A stretch of DNA of 64,000 bases from Phorcus lineatus (lineage: Eukaryota > Mollusca > Gastropoda > Trochida > Trochidae). The position numbers were made by a program, and so were the translations under genes. The notes beneath the pieces are model-generated. The model was not told the DNA's origin. It saw only the letters and a program-made list of their open reading frames with translations, and ran no database searches. The number at the start of each line of letters is the position of its first letter. The stretch's first letter is position 1. The DNA lies in contig OV121088.1 of assembly GCA_921293015.1 (NCBI GenBank), positions 1,178,001 through 1,242,000 of the forward strand, written 5' to 3'. Of this stretch, positions 24,111-36,700 are shown in pieces.

Positions 24111-24837
24111 TAATAGGTGCGGTTTCAATATTTTCTGTACAAGACAAGTTTATATTGAAGCCTCGGTATTGTTAAGAAGTTAATCATATATGAAAAATAT
24201 TGAAGTCTTTTTTTAAGACCAAAAGAAGTAATTTTCGTGTGATTTAGACATATTTATTCATGAAGATAAAGTCTGTACTGGATTCGGCACCAAGCTCCGA
24301 AAAACTTATTTAAAGGCTGCTCTAATGCAGTTTGATGTCATAAAAGAAATAAACACGATGATAACATATGTAAAATACATATGTTACAGTAGCAAACTCT
24401 TTTTCCATTTTACAGTAAAGTAACGGAAATGTCAAAGCATGAATATCAATTCCTTTGATTGACAGTTAGTAAAATATATGAAATGTAAAAATGTTCAGAT
24501 TTCAATATATAATGATGAATGGGTATCAGTAATTTGTTCAGATCATTGCTTGAAAGTGATGTATGTTCATATGTATGAAGTTCCTATTCAATAGACGTTG
24601 TATTATTGAAATTATCGCCTTTAATGGTATTCAAGACAAAAAAAGTCAAAGCAGATATTTTCAAAACAGAAGTTCTTTCATTTCCATGTTTATCTGACAA
24701 GTGATCAAAATATGACAAATATAAGTAATGCCAATTCAATATAATGTCAAATACAGATTTATTTGTTTTATTTTGGAAAACATTTGTACAATTTTGGAAA
24801 AGTCAGCTTTCTCGCATCTATAAATTGTTTACGTGGC
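24111..24837. other. Intergenic, nothing recognised
   Basis: AT-rich sequence between the decayed tandem repeat and the Penelope-like repeat. No exon or element was noticed. Confidence 0.3.
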
Positions 24838-25070
24838 GTTCTAGAAGTCAGCGTTATAACGAGGACTATGATATTTTATGGATGCACAACATCTTTATTT
24901 TCGAATTTTTTGACATTCTAGAAGTTGCTCGTATAAGGAAGACAAGGATATTTTATGGGTGTACAACTTCTTTATTTTCACAATGGCGACGTTTCGGTAT
25001 ATACCGTTATCAGTCATGCTTGATATAAAGAAAGTTTTAAATCCATAAAATATCCTTATCCTTATTAAAT
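24838..25070 (-). mobile_element. Penelope-like terminal repeat with hammerhead-like core
   Basis: A ~78-bp direct repeat (CTAGAAGT...GATATTTTATGG...CTTTATTTTC) starts at 24841 and again at 24918. Then follows, on the minus strand at 25013-24991, CTGATAACGGTATATACCGA and AAC, then GTCGCC. CTGATRA + short hairpin (GGT/ACC) + GAAAC resembles a minimal hammerhead ribozyme core as found in Penelope-like-element terminal repeats. About 30 bp of imperfect inverted sequence (24946-24975 with 25025-25055) encloses the core. No reverse transcriptase of the element is attached. Confidence 0.5.
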
Positions 25071-25309
25071 CTTTGGTTATACATGAGTTACCTCCCCGAG
25101 AAAATTGCGACATCACCATCATACCATTCTTAGCTAACGGTTCGATATTTTGGTTTTAATATCACCTGATGACAACCCCCGAGAGGACTCACTCTTAAAA
25201 GAGCCTGATCTAGTAATTAAGAGCCAGTGTTCAAGATCGTTTTTGCATTTTTCATACAAGTTTTAACTATGAAGCAATTGTATTGGTAGGTTTAGTAAAA
25301 CTAGCAGAA

Positions 25310-25860
25310 TCTTGATTGTCCAGTGAGTTTGAAAAGGGATTTGATACCAGGCGGTAGTTGTTTAACAATTTTGCGTCTAACGTCAGTTGTGTTTTTGGAA
25401 AGGAGTGTCAAATGCTATTTTGAAGGATGAAGGAACAGTTCCTGAACATAAAGAAAGATGATGTCAGCAATAGGACCAACCAAAGGTTCTCTAAAGTTCT
25501 TCACGACAGATGTTGGTAACACATTCAAGGCGCAGGTTTTAAATACTGTCGATCTCTGTGACTAAAACAGTATAAAAAAATTTCAATAGTTTTACCTAGG
25601 ATCTATAGATCATAATGGAGGGTTGTCAAATTTGGTTTATCATGCAGCAGATAGGGCAGAACGGATTTCTTCTACTTTATTTGCTCTACGAAATAAAAAG
25701 TGGGTGGTAGGATTTCGACTTTTCCCCTTGGCTTTGTTAGAGAATTTGTTAAAATAGTATTTTGTGTCGGGCTTATTTTTATCAATAAGTGACCTATAGT
25801 ACTCTGACCTACTTGTATGTCACCTCGTTTCTCTCCATTTTGTACACCTGTCTGTCAATT
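25310..25860 (-). pseudogene. CR1/L2-type non-LTR retrotransposon remnant (RT)
   Basis: Minus-strand peptides in shifting frames, in order: YYRSLIDKNKPDTKYYFNKF (about 25790-25730), PIADIIFLYVQ, GTVPSSFKIAFDTPF (about 25440-25395), then LLNNYRLVSNPF (about 25350). These match the linker and first RT blocks of CR1/L2-like elements (x-Y-Y-x-x-L-I-x-x-N-K; P-x-x-x-K-x-A-x-x-T-P; N-Y-R-P-V-S-N-x-P). At least two frameshifts separate the blocks and the catalytic YADD region is absent, so it is dead. Confidence 0.6.
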
Positions 25861-28800
25861 TCCAATTTACGTTTCCTCCAGAGTTTTAGAGTTTAGCATT
25901 ATGTATTTCTGTTGTTATCCATTTGGTGTTAGTTGTTATTTTACCTTTCTTCTTAGCTGTGGCGCTTGCTTGTTCAGGACACATGTCGGACAGTCAGTGA
26001 GCTTTTCAACTTTAACATCTAACATTGCGGTTAAGTTCAGACGTTCACATCGTCAGTGAACAGTGATTTGATATCGCTTTAACTTCCCAATGGTGATTTC
26101 TTTCATGGTGCATGTGGGTTGTATGCATTGAAGATGACAGAATATAGAACTGTGATCTAAATATTGGTTATCGATCACAGATGAAGATGAGGGTATGGTA
26201 TCAAATGACATTGTGACCTTGAGGTCGTGAAGATTCCCGTTTCAGGCGTGGAGGAGGACACAAGTTTGTCAGTCACGCTTCTGTTATTGAGTTCTCAGTT
26301 ATCTATTTGTCAAATCTAAATCATCCAACATGTTCCCCCGAGTAACATGTTTCCACTGCATTGTGTTATAATCATGTAAGTCAATAACATACTTTTATAA
26401 ACTGGAATGTCCCCTTGAATTTCGTTTCCACCAAAAAAATACCCCGATAGGACTGTCCTTTTAAGTAGAGGTGTATCCGTACTCTATTAGACATACTCCT
26501 TACACGTCGAGTTGTTGATTTACTGGTGGACAGTTGACGTTTTATAATCGCACTGGGAACAAGGGGCACGCTCGGAACACGTGCTACCTGACGTAATAGG
26601 TTCATAAACTTCATTTGGAGAGTGTGTTTTTCTATATGAATTATAAGATAACTCGACATGAACCACCAGCGTCAAATGGGGTGATTTCATTTAATGTAAT
26701 ATCATGCCCTCGTGTGCACTTAGCTTTCTCTGACTTGGTATAAAACATGCGCGGATAGGTCATAAACTATCACAAATTCACAATTACAAAGCCTCATAAA
26801 CCAATCAAACGTTACTTTTGACGTCACGTGACTGATACGTTATGAAATTAACAACCTCAGTGAGAAGTAAGGACGAAAGTAAATTTACCTCGAATCACTG
26901 ATATTGATGTAAGTGTTAATATTAATTTGAACGAAGGATTGATTGCAGGAGAATTATTTGCACAAACCATCGAATACGTGATATTGATGGTGTCCAAGTG
27001 TACGCGCTAAGTAGAGGGTATGAGGCAATTGAGAACGAACTCAATACTTTTAACAGTTTGCACTGAAAAAGGTTATATCAAATTATATTTATATATATAA
27101 AATTTAAAATATAATATCTGTGTGTGTAAACGCTATAAAGTCTGTACAAAAATTAATACATAATTATGTTCATACTTTAGCACAAATAATTATTGCATGT
27201 TTCCAAGAATAATATTTTAAATTTTCATTATCAATTGATATTTCCGCATTTCAGTTGATTATCTGATATGTAAGTTTTTAAATTTTTCTTAAATTTGGTA
27301 CTTCATTAAAAATTCATTCGTGACAATATAATGGTGGCAAGCATATCAAACTTACACATACGAGAAGGTTATCATTTTGTAGATTTTGACATACCGACAA
27401 GGTACATATATTTTCCCCTAGGGTTTTATGGTTTACTGTACCCATCTCCGTGGCAGTGTTGTCTCTCCCTCTACTGACGCTGTTGCCAAAGCTGAATATA
27501 TGGTGAAGTAAACTGTGCAGAACATTCTAAGTCGAACATTATGTACTGTTACGTGTGAATGTGGAATGTGAAAATGTCCCCAGTCAAACCATTACAATAT
27601 GACAAAATATTGAATGTAATTATACCAATTCACTTAATAGTAGGGAAATAGTTTATGATTAAAACCTGGGCTTATAAACTAGGTATACTTTTAAACGAAT
27701 CACTGAAGGTCTTATATGCTATAATGATATATATATACCCGAGTATGCATATGCAAATATGTATCCTAAAAAGGTGGATTACAATATCGCGGCAGAATGA
27801 TCGCAAAGTAAAATTTTGAGACCAGACAGTTGAATGTGTCCCTTTCTCTGAGCTAGTCTTTTATAGAGGTAATTAAGATTTTGGAAACATCTAACAGCTG
27901 GCAGCTACCACAGTTTACCTATCTGTGATATTCAGGAAACACACAGATTTATTTAGAAGAAACTTGGTTACATAATCAAATCATAGCAACTGACTTTATT
28001 AATTACTAGAAACTTTCATCTTTGACGCTTAAACTGTGCAAAATGCACACTTAATTGGGCAGGTGCCAATAAACATTCATATATACACTGTGGAAACTTT
28101 AACTTTTGTTTCTTCGAAGTTAAAAGGATGCGAAAACTGATTGTCGCGTGACCTTTATACTGGTGAAATGGCAAAAGTTATTTTACAGAAGAGTTCTGGG
28201 GACATCGGACACGCCCATAACAGTAAAGAACACCGCTATATTGCTACATGAAGTTTCGCATCCACCACCAACGCTATCCGTAAATGATGTTTTTCACCAC
28301 CTATACAATTGTCGGCTAGTCAGTTACTTCGTATTCTTGTGAAGTTAGAGTCATTTGACAATCTAATAATGTCTGTCTGATGGCATAAGCCAGTGACAAT
28401 GTATAGTTTAGCATACACAGGCCTGCCACACAAACAGTGAAATAATCAGCGGAATAGAAGGAAAATACGCTGAAATGGTGCAAAAATCATTCGTATAGGA
28501 AAATAATTATTCAAAACTTGAATAAAATGCCTCTCGAATGGAAACGATGGCCGTTTTTGATAGAAAACTATTCTTTCAGAATGGAAACAATGTCAGCGAA
28601 TGAGCTTCCAAGTCGGTAACCAACACTGCCAAAACCCGAAGCAAACATACAGCTGAGTTTGTCCACCTACCTGTGTTAAGACAACTATTGTTTTAATTCA
28701 TTTGCACATTTGTAGTAAACCTTCCCACGTCTACGTGTAGTATGATACTTCTGCTCCTCATTATTGGATCGCCAGATGGATGGTACAAGGTTTCAAGTTT

Positions 28801-29980
28801 GACAAGAATAAATAGATTTCCTAGAATACGACATACAATTGTCCTTATCGAGCAAATGAAAGCATTTACGTGAAATGGATATAAGATAAACAACATTACT
28901 AAAGTGTGACGCTGATGATCACCTGTTCGAGATTTGAAAAGGAAAAAGGAAAAGTGGAGTTTTCAAAACAGTTGACCCCTTGTCACCTCACAAGAGCTGC
29001 CAAACCTGCTACAGTCAAGTGTGTGATGTGAAATTTTTTTTTTTCATTTTTATTTCCCACAGTTTCAGATTGCCTACATACAAGTCATACATCTAGGTAA
29101 ATTGTGATGTGAAATCATATTTTGTTAACGGAATTCAATCTTCACTACTGGCCTTAGCACACTGCTCTATCGGTTTATATTAGTTAATGAGATAAAATAA
29201 TGCACTTTTTAGTTTTTGACCATTTTTGGTTGTAAAGTAAGAAACATTCAAACTTATAGACATAATGTAGTAAGTAGAAAACATTTGAGATAAAAATTTG
29301 AAATTGTTTGTAAGATCCCTAATGACTACAAATTCTTTGAGTACAAAACTCAGCATTTCAACGTAAATTTTGTGCTGTTCAATGTAGTAAGAAATGAAAG
29401 AATTTTCATTTCTTTATATCACATTTTAAGTTTTAGATATTTCAATATAATCGTCACGATTTGGTGATAAGTTTCCTTTCCTTGTCATTTTTCTATTTCT
29501 TTTATTTTGTCGAGCTTTAAATAAAATGTGCATTAATATATATCATGAACGAAACTGTAATTTTCAATATGTGTAATAAATATTTGAAGTGCTTTGTTTT
29601 ATATAGTTTTGTTTAACATTAGGCGGATAAAAGAGTTTGAAAGGTACTATTTAATTCCACCGAAAATCACCTCTACTTTGATGCTCCCTGTTATTAGCGC
29701 GAGCCTGTCAATCACAGTGCAAGAAACCGACTTAAGTCAGCAACTTAATCCATTATAAAAACTTACATTCGTGTAGATTAGTACTCTATAAAGGCATCAA
29801 GGACCCAATAAATCTATCTGACATTACATCCAATCCCCTGCAGAAGTTTCAAAGAAAAATCGTCAAAATGTAATTATGAGCTATAACATTGGTGCTAATT
29901 TACGACTTTGTCACAAACCAATCGAATAACTTTTTAAATGTGCAAATGAATTACATACGTGCACGTAGAGCAAATGTACA
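25861..29980. other. Gene-poor stretch, nothing recognised
   Basis: About 4 kb of AT-rich sequence. No exon-like frame with splice signals, no clear repeat array and no recognisable transposase was seen on either strand. Confidence 0.35.
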
Positions 29981-29983
29981 TGA

Positions 29984-30736
29984 GCCATATATATACAAGA
30001 CAGGATAGATGTAGCGGCAGTATGTTGTAGCAAGTCGTTGGAAAGACTGTCGTTGACAAAGGTACCACTTACTTCGCTGTTTCTTTGTCTTTTCCTAATT
30101 TAGCGCATGCGCTGTTCGTAGTGTTCTTCCTCTTAGTGGGTTTTACAATGATATCACTTCTTTTTATTTTCACCATACATGTAGTTCTAATACTCACATG
30201 ATATTAGATTTTTTAAAATTAATTCTTTATTGTTTGGTAAAGAAACTTATAAAAGGATGTTGAGGTATAATTTTTCTAGTTCTTCAATTAACATTGTTCT
30301 TTGTTTTCAATTTTCATCCACAAAGATGTTATGGAAGCTTTTTTGACAGACACGAAAACTTTTCCTTTAAATGAAAAGTTCTAAAGAACTAAACATATCA
30401 GGAATGCAAGTAATAAAGCTTCCTTACCTTGAGTGCCAAAATGCCTTCACGCGAAACGCCGATCCTCTGGTTTCAAAAGCCTCTTCATTACATTTAAATG
30501 ACTACTCTAGTTACATGTAAGTCATTAATAGTGATCCTAAATGTCCTACTTAGATTTAAGCTATGACATGATAATGATAAATTCTTTTAATGTAAGTAAT
30601 ATATATTTGTTTTTGGTTTATGGTTCATATCTATATTATCTAAACAGACCTACAAATCATGCATTTCTATTGGATAGATGCGGACCCAATACCTGAAAAG
30701 AATGATATATAGCTGATATCTGCAGGAAGTGACGTC
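29984..30736 (+). promoter_or_regulatory. Candidate promoter and 5' UTR of chitin synthase
   Basis: A TATA-like CATATATATAC lies at about 29986-29996. Downstream, GACAAAG|GTACCA near 30059 could be the donor of a non-coding first exon. TATCTGCAG ending at 30724 is a good acceptor only 12 nt before the ATG at 30737. Together these suggest a non-coding exon 1 at about 30020-30060 spliced to the first coding exon. This is inference from signals alone. Confidence 0.3.
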
Positions 30737-33700
30737 ATGGAGTCTCGTGAATTCCTGACACCACAGTTAGGAGAGAGAACCCGCTATGCCCGAAACAGCT
30801 CCAGGTATGTCCTCGTTCTAACTATACTTGTTTAAAGAAATCACAAATATTGTTCCATACACATTAATAATGACATTATATTGTTTCATACATATTTACA
30901 ATGACTTTGAAGGATGAAATATTTCATATGATTATCTTTAACCTTTGAACATAAAGAATGATATATATATATTCCTTTAAAGTTCAGACATTTTTGATAA
31001 GTTAACTTTAAATAATTTCTCAGTTGTTGTAGAAATATCGTCCAAATGTTCATACAACATATTGATGCTTTGAATTTGCATTTAAAAAAAACACAATTTA
31101 GGGCCGTTTTGTTCAATATTTTTCAGATTTAAAAACAATTCAAGTAACAGCATAATAGTCAACATATGACGTTGACGGACTCATTACTTTTGTGTACCTC
31201 ACTTTAAGAGAGACATTATATGGATGGTAAATTCATATTTTGAAATAGGGAAGTGAATTCATCTAGCGAAGTCAGAAAGTAACTTCTAATCTAACGTTCT
31301 CATAAGCATTTAAATATATATATTATAATAAAAAGTAAAATTCAGAAAAAAACATTATTACTTATGTCATTTAAATTCCTTTAAGACACTGTGTCACATT
31401 TTAAAATGGAATCACGTGATCTTACAAAAAAGCGCTACCAACTGCTCGACAATCCTTTTAAACCAGTGAAAAAAGCCTTTAAACAAAAGAATTAAGCTAC
31501 GCGAAACATTTTTTCATAACTGAAATGATTAAAAGGTAATCACACGCACTAAAATGACCATATTCTAGTCTAGCACCCAGACTGTAGTTAATGCCATTTT
31601 GAACTTAATACAACCTCTTGAAAAGTATTTGTCTAAATCTGACGTCAACTACATTTCACTGGGGCTCCGTTCTTATATTTAATTTCACAATTTTTGTTGA
31701 GAATTGTTTTCCAGAGACTGAAGGTTAGTCTAAAGAGCCATTTCACTGAGGCTATATATTCAATAACATTATTGTTTTTGAGCAATTGAGCCCTGAATAT
31801 TAGTTTAACCATATTCAGGTAGTTCATTTGTCATTAACTAATATTTGAAAGGAACAATTTAAAGAAATGAATTTAAAATGTTTCATACAGTGCCTTTGTA
31901 CCCGAACGTACCTGTGAGTGAGTAGATTATTGTATAAGAATATCGATTAATAACTTTTGTTTACTTACACATGTTTGTTAAGACAACAAATCAAAAGATT
32001 AAAAGGATTTGTTTCTGTGATCAAGATAAAGATATGTTTGCTGAACGATATTAATAATTCATGTATAGTAGGGCTTACTTTAAAAATGTTATGAATTTCA
32101 TAAATACATACATACACTATTTAATCATTTCCCTTCGACCATTGGAATTCTTTCTTCATGGCACATATCTTTCTAATCTAATCCACCCTGAGGAACATCA
32201 ACCCGTGTAATATGAACTTCTTCCATTCATATTAAACCATACTAACATTTGAATATAAATATAAACACACAAACACTGCCATTCAATTCCCTTCATAACT
32301 TACTTTACATTTTACTTGATCATTTCATGATTATTTTCAGGGTTTTTTCTAAGTAGATTGAAATCTCTCCCCTCTCCCCTCTTGTCATAGATGTAGGGGT
32401 CAGGCACGTTTGTTAATAATATGTTTCACAAGTTAGTTCCAGAAATCGTGTTGACCAATGTCGTGCCCACCCTTGGCTCACCTTTCGCGTTAAAACAATC
32501 TCATACTCCCGTGCACACGGTTCGCGTATCATTTCCGGTATTACTCCTTATAATTCATCTACCTTGCGTGTTTTTAAAGTTTGATCTTTAATGTTTGTTT
32601 ATATATTAGTATTAAGTATTTAAGTATTTTATGATTAGTAAGTGAGATATAGTTACAGGAGCCTGACATCATAATTTTACCTGTTTTGCACCCTACCTTT
32701 GGAGGCTTTCATATTATGATCTTTACTGCATGACCATTCTCGCGTAAGGCATACGCTGCTAAAGAGGACTTCAAATTCCTATGTAACTTGCATTTGATAC
32801 GAAAGCTCCGATTTTAGATTGTGCCTTACATTGTGTCTTCAAAGAAGATAGTAATTAAAAAGTTCGTAGAATGACATAGGAAACAAAATAAAAGTATCAC
32901 TTTGTTCATTAAATTTTTTAACAAAGTCTCCACAGACATCAATAAATTTAGACCAGCGATATTTCAGCTTCATTATGGCATTCTTGTAGAACTCCACATC
33001 CTGGGTCTCAAGAATTTTCTCCACGGAAGCAATCAGGAAAAACACGCCCGCGTTAATGGTTCCTCAGGTTGGGGTCAAGTAAGGAGTCCGATGGTGCCAA
33101 ATCTTTGGAGTAGGGTGGATATGGAAGAATTCCAAAGTCACATTCGATCACGACAGTGTCAGCAACATGTGTTGTGTGGATCGGAGCATTGTCCTGAAGG
33201 AGCAACACTCCTGCACTGAGCTTCCCTTGCCCATTGTCCTACATGGCAGCTCTTAACTGACTCAATTCATTAGAATAATATGCCCCGTTCATAGTTTGGC
33301 CCTTCTCTAAATAATATATGATGTCGATACCTTGGCTGTTCCAAAAAACTGAAGCTATCACCTTTCCAGCAGATGGAACTTGCTGGAAATTTTTATTTGG
33401 GTTGGATATTGGCATGATTCCACTGTTTGCTTTAAGGGTCAAAGCGATGTACCCACGTCTCATCCTGGGTCACTAATCGTTTCAGGAAATATCCCTTTCC
33501 CCCGAATCGAGCCGAAAGTTCCCTTGAAATGTCCATGCGTTTCTGTTTCTGGTCACCTTCTTGCAGAAAGCGTGCCCATGTGAAGGACCTCTGTCAGTAT
33601 TGTGTATACCAACCCAAAACTAATGCCGAGTGTCGTAGCTATATGTGGTAAATGGTCACACGTCTGTCTGAAAGCACCATGTCGTGAACAACATCAACTT

Positions 33701-36700
33701 GAACAACACTGGTTGATGTTCTTTGCCGACCAGACCTGGCATCTTCAACACTTTGCCGGCCATGTTTACATACAGCAACCCACTTGGCAACTGTATACCT
33801 AGGGGATGCAAGGCAGTCATCACCACATGTATCGACAATGTCTTCATGGATTTCCTGTGCAGACATACCTTTCCGGAACTAATAAACATCATTCATTTTT
33901 CCAGTTTCTTCATCCTTATGCACCTTTGAATGTCACATCTCGAAAACTACTCTGTAGCTTTTTTGCAATATTTTTATACTAGCTTCAGAAAAGATTGCTT
34001 TCCAGATTTATAGATTATTTGGAAGTACTGGGTATTTATATCATGCTTATTTACGATTTTTATAAAAATTGACCCTCGTATTAGCTTTAACTCCCTTTCA
34101 CATGTTCTTCCTCTCTACAGTAACGTTGTCTCCTCCCTACGGAGTATCCCCCTCTCCTCCATCGAGCTGGACAGACTGACCACTGGACACGCCCCCATGA
34201 CCGAGCTCACCACGTGGTCCGGGCAGGACAGGTCAGCAAATACATTTGTTCAATTGTCTATTGCTTCAAACTCAAATACTGGGAATTGCTGTCGGATTTA
34301 GATAAAAGATTTGAAAATAACTATTACTTTAACTTTATGACAATGCTGTTGATTCTAATCCAAGATGGCATAACAATTCTTATGTCACCATGGAAAACAA
34401 AATTATGCATAGTTTGGAATAATAATTACGTGTTTCACAGGCGTGGTTATCCCGGTAGTGACCACAGGCGTGGCTCGACCCCTCACCATGGCAAATACCT
34501 GCAGGTTCCATCAGCAAGGTGAGAAGACATGTAGATTACCGGTCATGTAAACAATGATGTGCTGAAAATTGTTTAATCAGTGGCGTTGAAGCAGAATCAG
34601 CTAAGCCACAATAACCAATAAGTAAGGTTATAATAGCGTTAAGAGTCATTTATTTGACAATATGCTGAAATATGGTTTGTAAGTAAAAGCACTATACACC
34701 ATGTGATTATTGAGGTTTAAAGTATTCCAATCAACCAATCAAAATATTGATGAAGTCAAAGCATAGTCAGTTAGCTTGATGATTCATCGGCTAGCTAGGA
34801 TACCAAGATTTTATCTTACTTTGAATGGTCAAATGCGGCTTTTATTGGTAAAAATAAATAACTTGTTTTCCTTGAGTGAACTGATATGGTATTCCACTCT
34901 GTGAAACAACGGTATTTTTAACTTTATGTTAAAATTGAATGGCGTCATGAGATTCCATGACTCCATTCATAAAACGAAAGTCATTTTGAAATTGTCCATT
35001 GTTCTAATCATGTATAATCGTCTCGTGAAAATTATTCCCTAATGATTTGACGATGTTAAATGTAAGTCAGAATTTTTATGATGTCAAAGCTTATCTATTA
35101 CCTTTCAACGATCCCTTGACAATGTAAGATACATTAGAACCATATAGCCGAATTTAAGGTAAATGATAGGTTGTTCGTGTATCGTATGAGTTGTATGCTA
35201 AGGTCATAGACCATGTTAGTGGTATGAATAAAAATAATTAACAGTTAATGATATTGATGATTTCACATTATTTGTCATGGTATTGATGATTTCACATTAT
35301 TTGTCGTGGTATTGATGATGTCATAGTATTGTTCGTTGTATTGGTGATGTCATAGTATTTGTCGTGGTATTGATGATGTCATAGTATTGGTCGTTGTATT
35401 GGTGATGTCATAGTATTGGTCGTGGTATTGATGATGTCATAGTATTGGTCGTTGTATTGGTGATGTCATAGTATTGGTCGTGGTATTGATGATGTCATAG
35501 TATTGGTCGTGGTATTGATGATGTCACATAAGTGATCATGATATAGATTTTTTCCGAGATTCAAATCCGGACTTAAAACACACTACTTTCATATTGCATT
35601 TGATTGACTACCTGCCACTTTCATGTGTTCATTACAGCGCTTCAGGGCAGTTTTCTGGTTTTAGCGCTATATATGTATTGGTATGTATGTATGTAGGTAT
35701 GTATGTATGTAGGTATGTATGTAGGTATGAAGGTATGTAGGTATGTATGTAGGTATGTATGCATGAATGCATGCATGTATGTATGTATGTATAGATTTCA
35801 CATCGGTAATCATGATATTGATGATGTCACATTGTTGATCATGTTATCGATGTCACACTATTGGTCATGATATTGATGATGTCATATTGTTGATCAAGTT
35901 ATCGATGTCACACTATTGGTCATGATATTGATGATGTCACATTGTTGATCAAGTTATCGATGTCACACTATTGGTCATGATATTGATGATGTCACATTGT
36001 TGATCAAGTTATCGATGTCACACTATTGGTCATGATATTGATGATGTCACATTGTTGATCAAGTTATCGATGTCACACTATTGGTCATGATATTGATGAT
36101 GTCATATTGTTGATCAAGTTATCGATGTCACACTATTGGTCATGATATTGATGATGTCATATTGTTGATCATGTTATCGATGTCACACTATTGGTCATGA
36201 TATTGATGATGTCATATTGTTGATCAAGTTATCGATGTCACACTATTGGTCATGATATTGATGGTGTCACATTGTTGATCAAGTTATCGATGTCACACTA
36301 TTGGTCATGATATTGATGATGTCATATTGTTGATCATGTTATCGATGTCACACTATTGGTCATGATATTGATGATGTCATATTGTTGATCATGTTATCGA
36401 TGTCACACTATTGGTCATGATATTGATGATGTCATATTGTTGATCATGTTATCGATGTCACACTATTGGTCATGATATTGATGATGTCATATTGTTGATC
36501 ATGTTATCGATGTCACACTATTGGTCATGATATTGATGATGTCATATTGTTGATCATGTTATCGATGTCACACTATTGGTCATGATATTGATGATGTCAT
36601 ATTGTTGATCATGTTATCGATGTCACACTATTGGTCATGATATTGATGATGTCATATTGTTGATCAAGTTATCGATGTCACACTATTGGTCATGATATTG

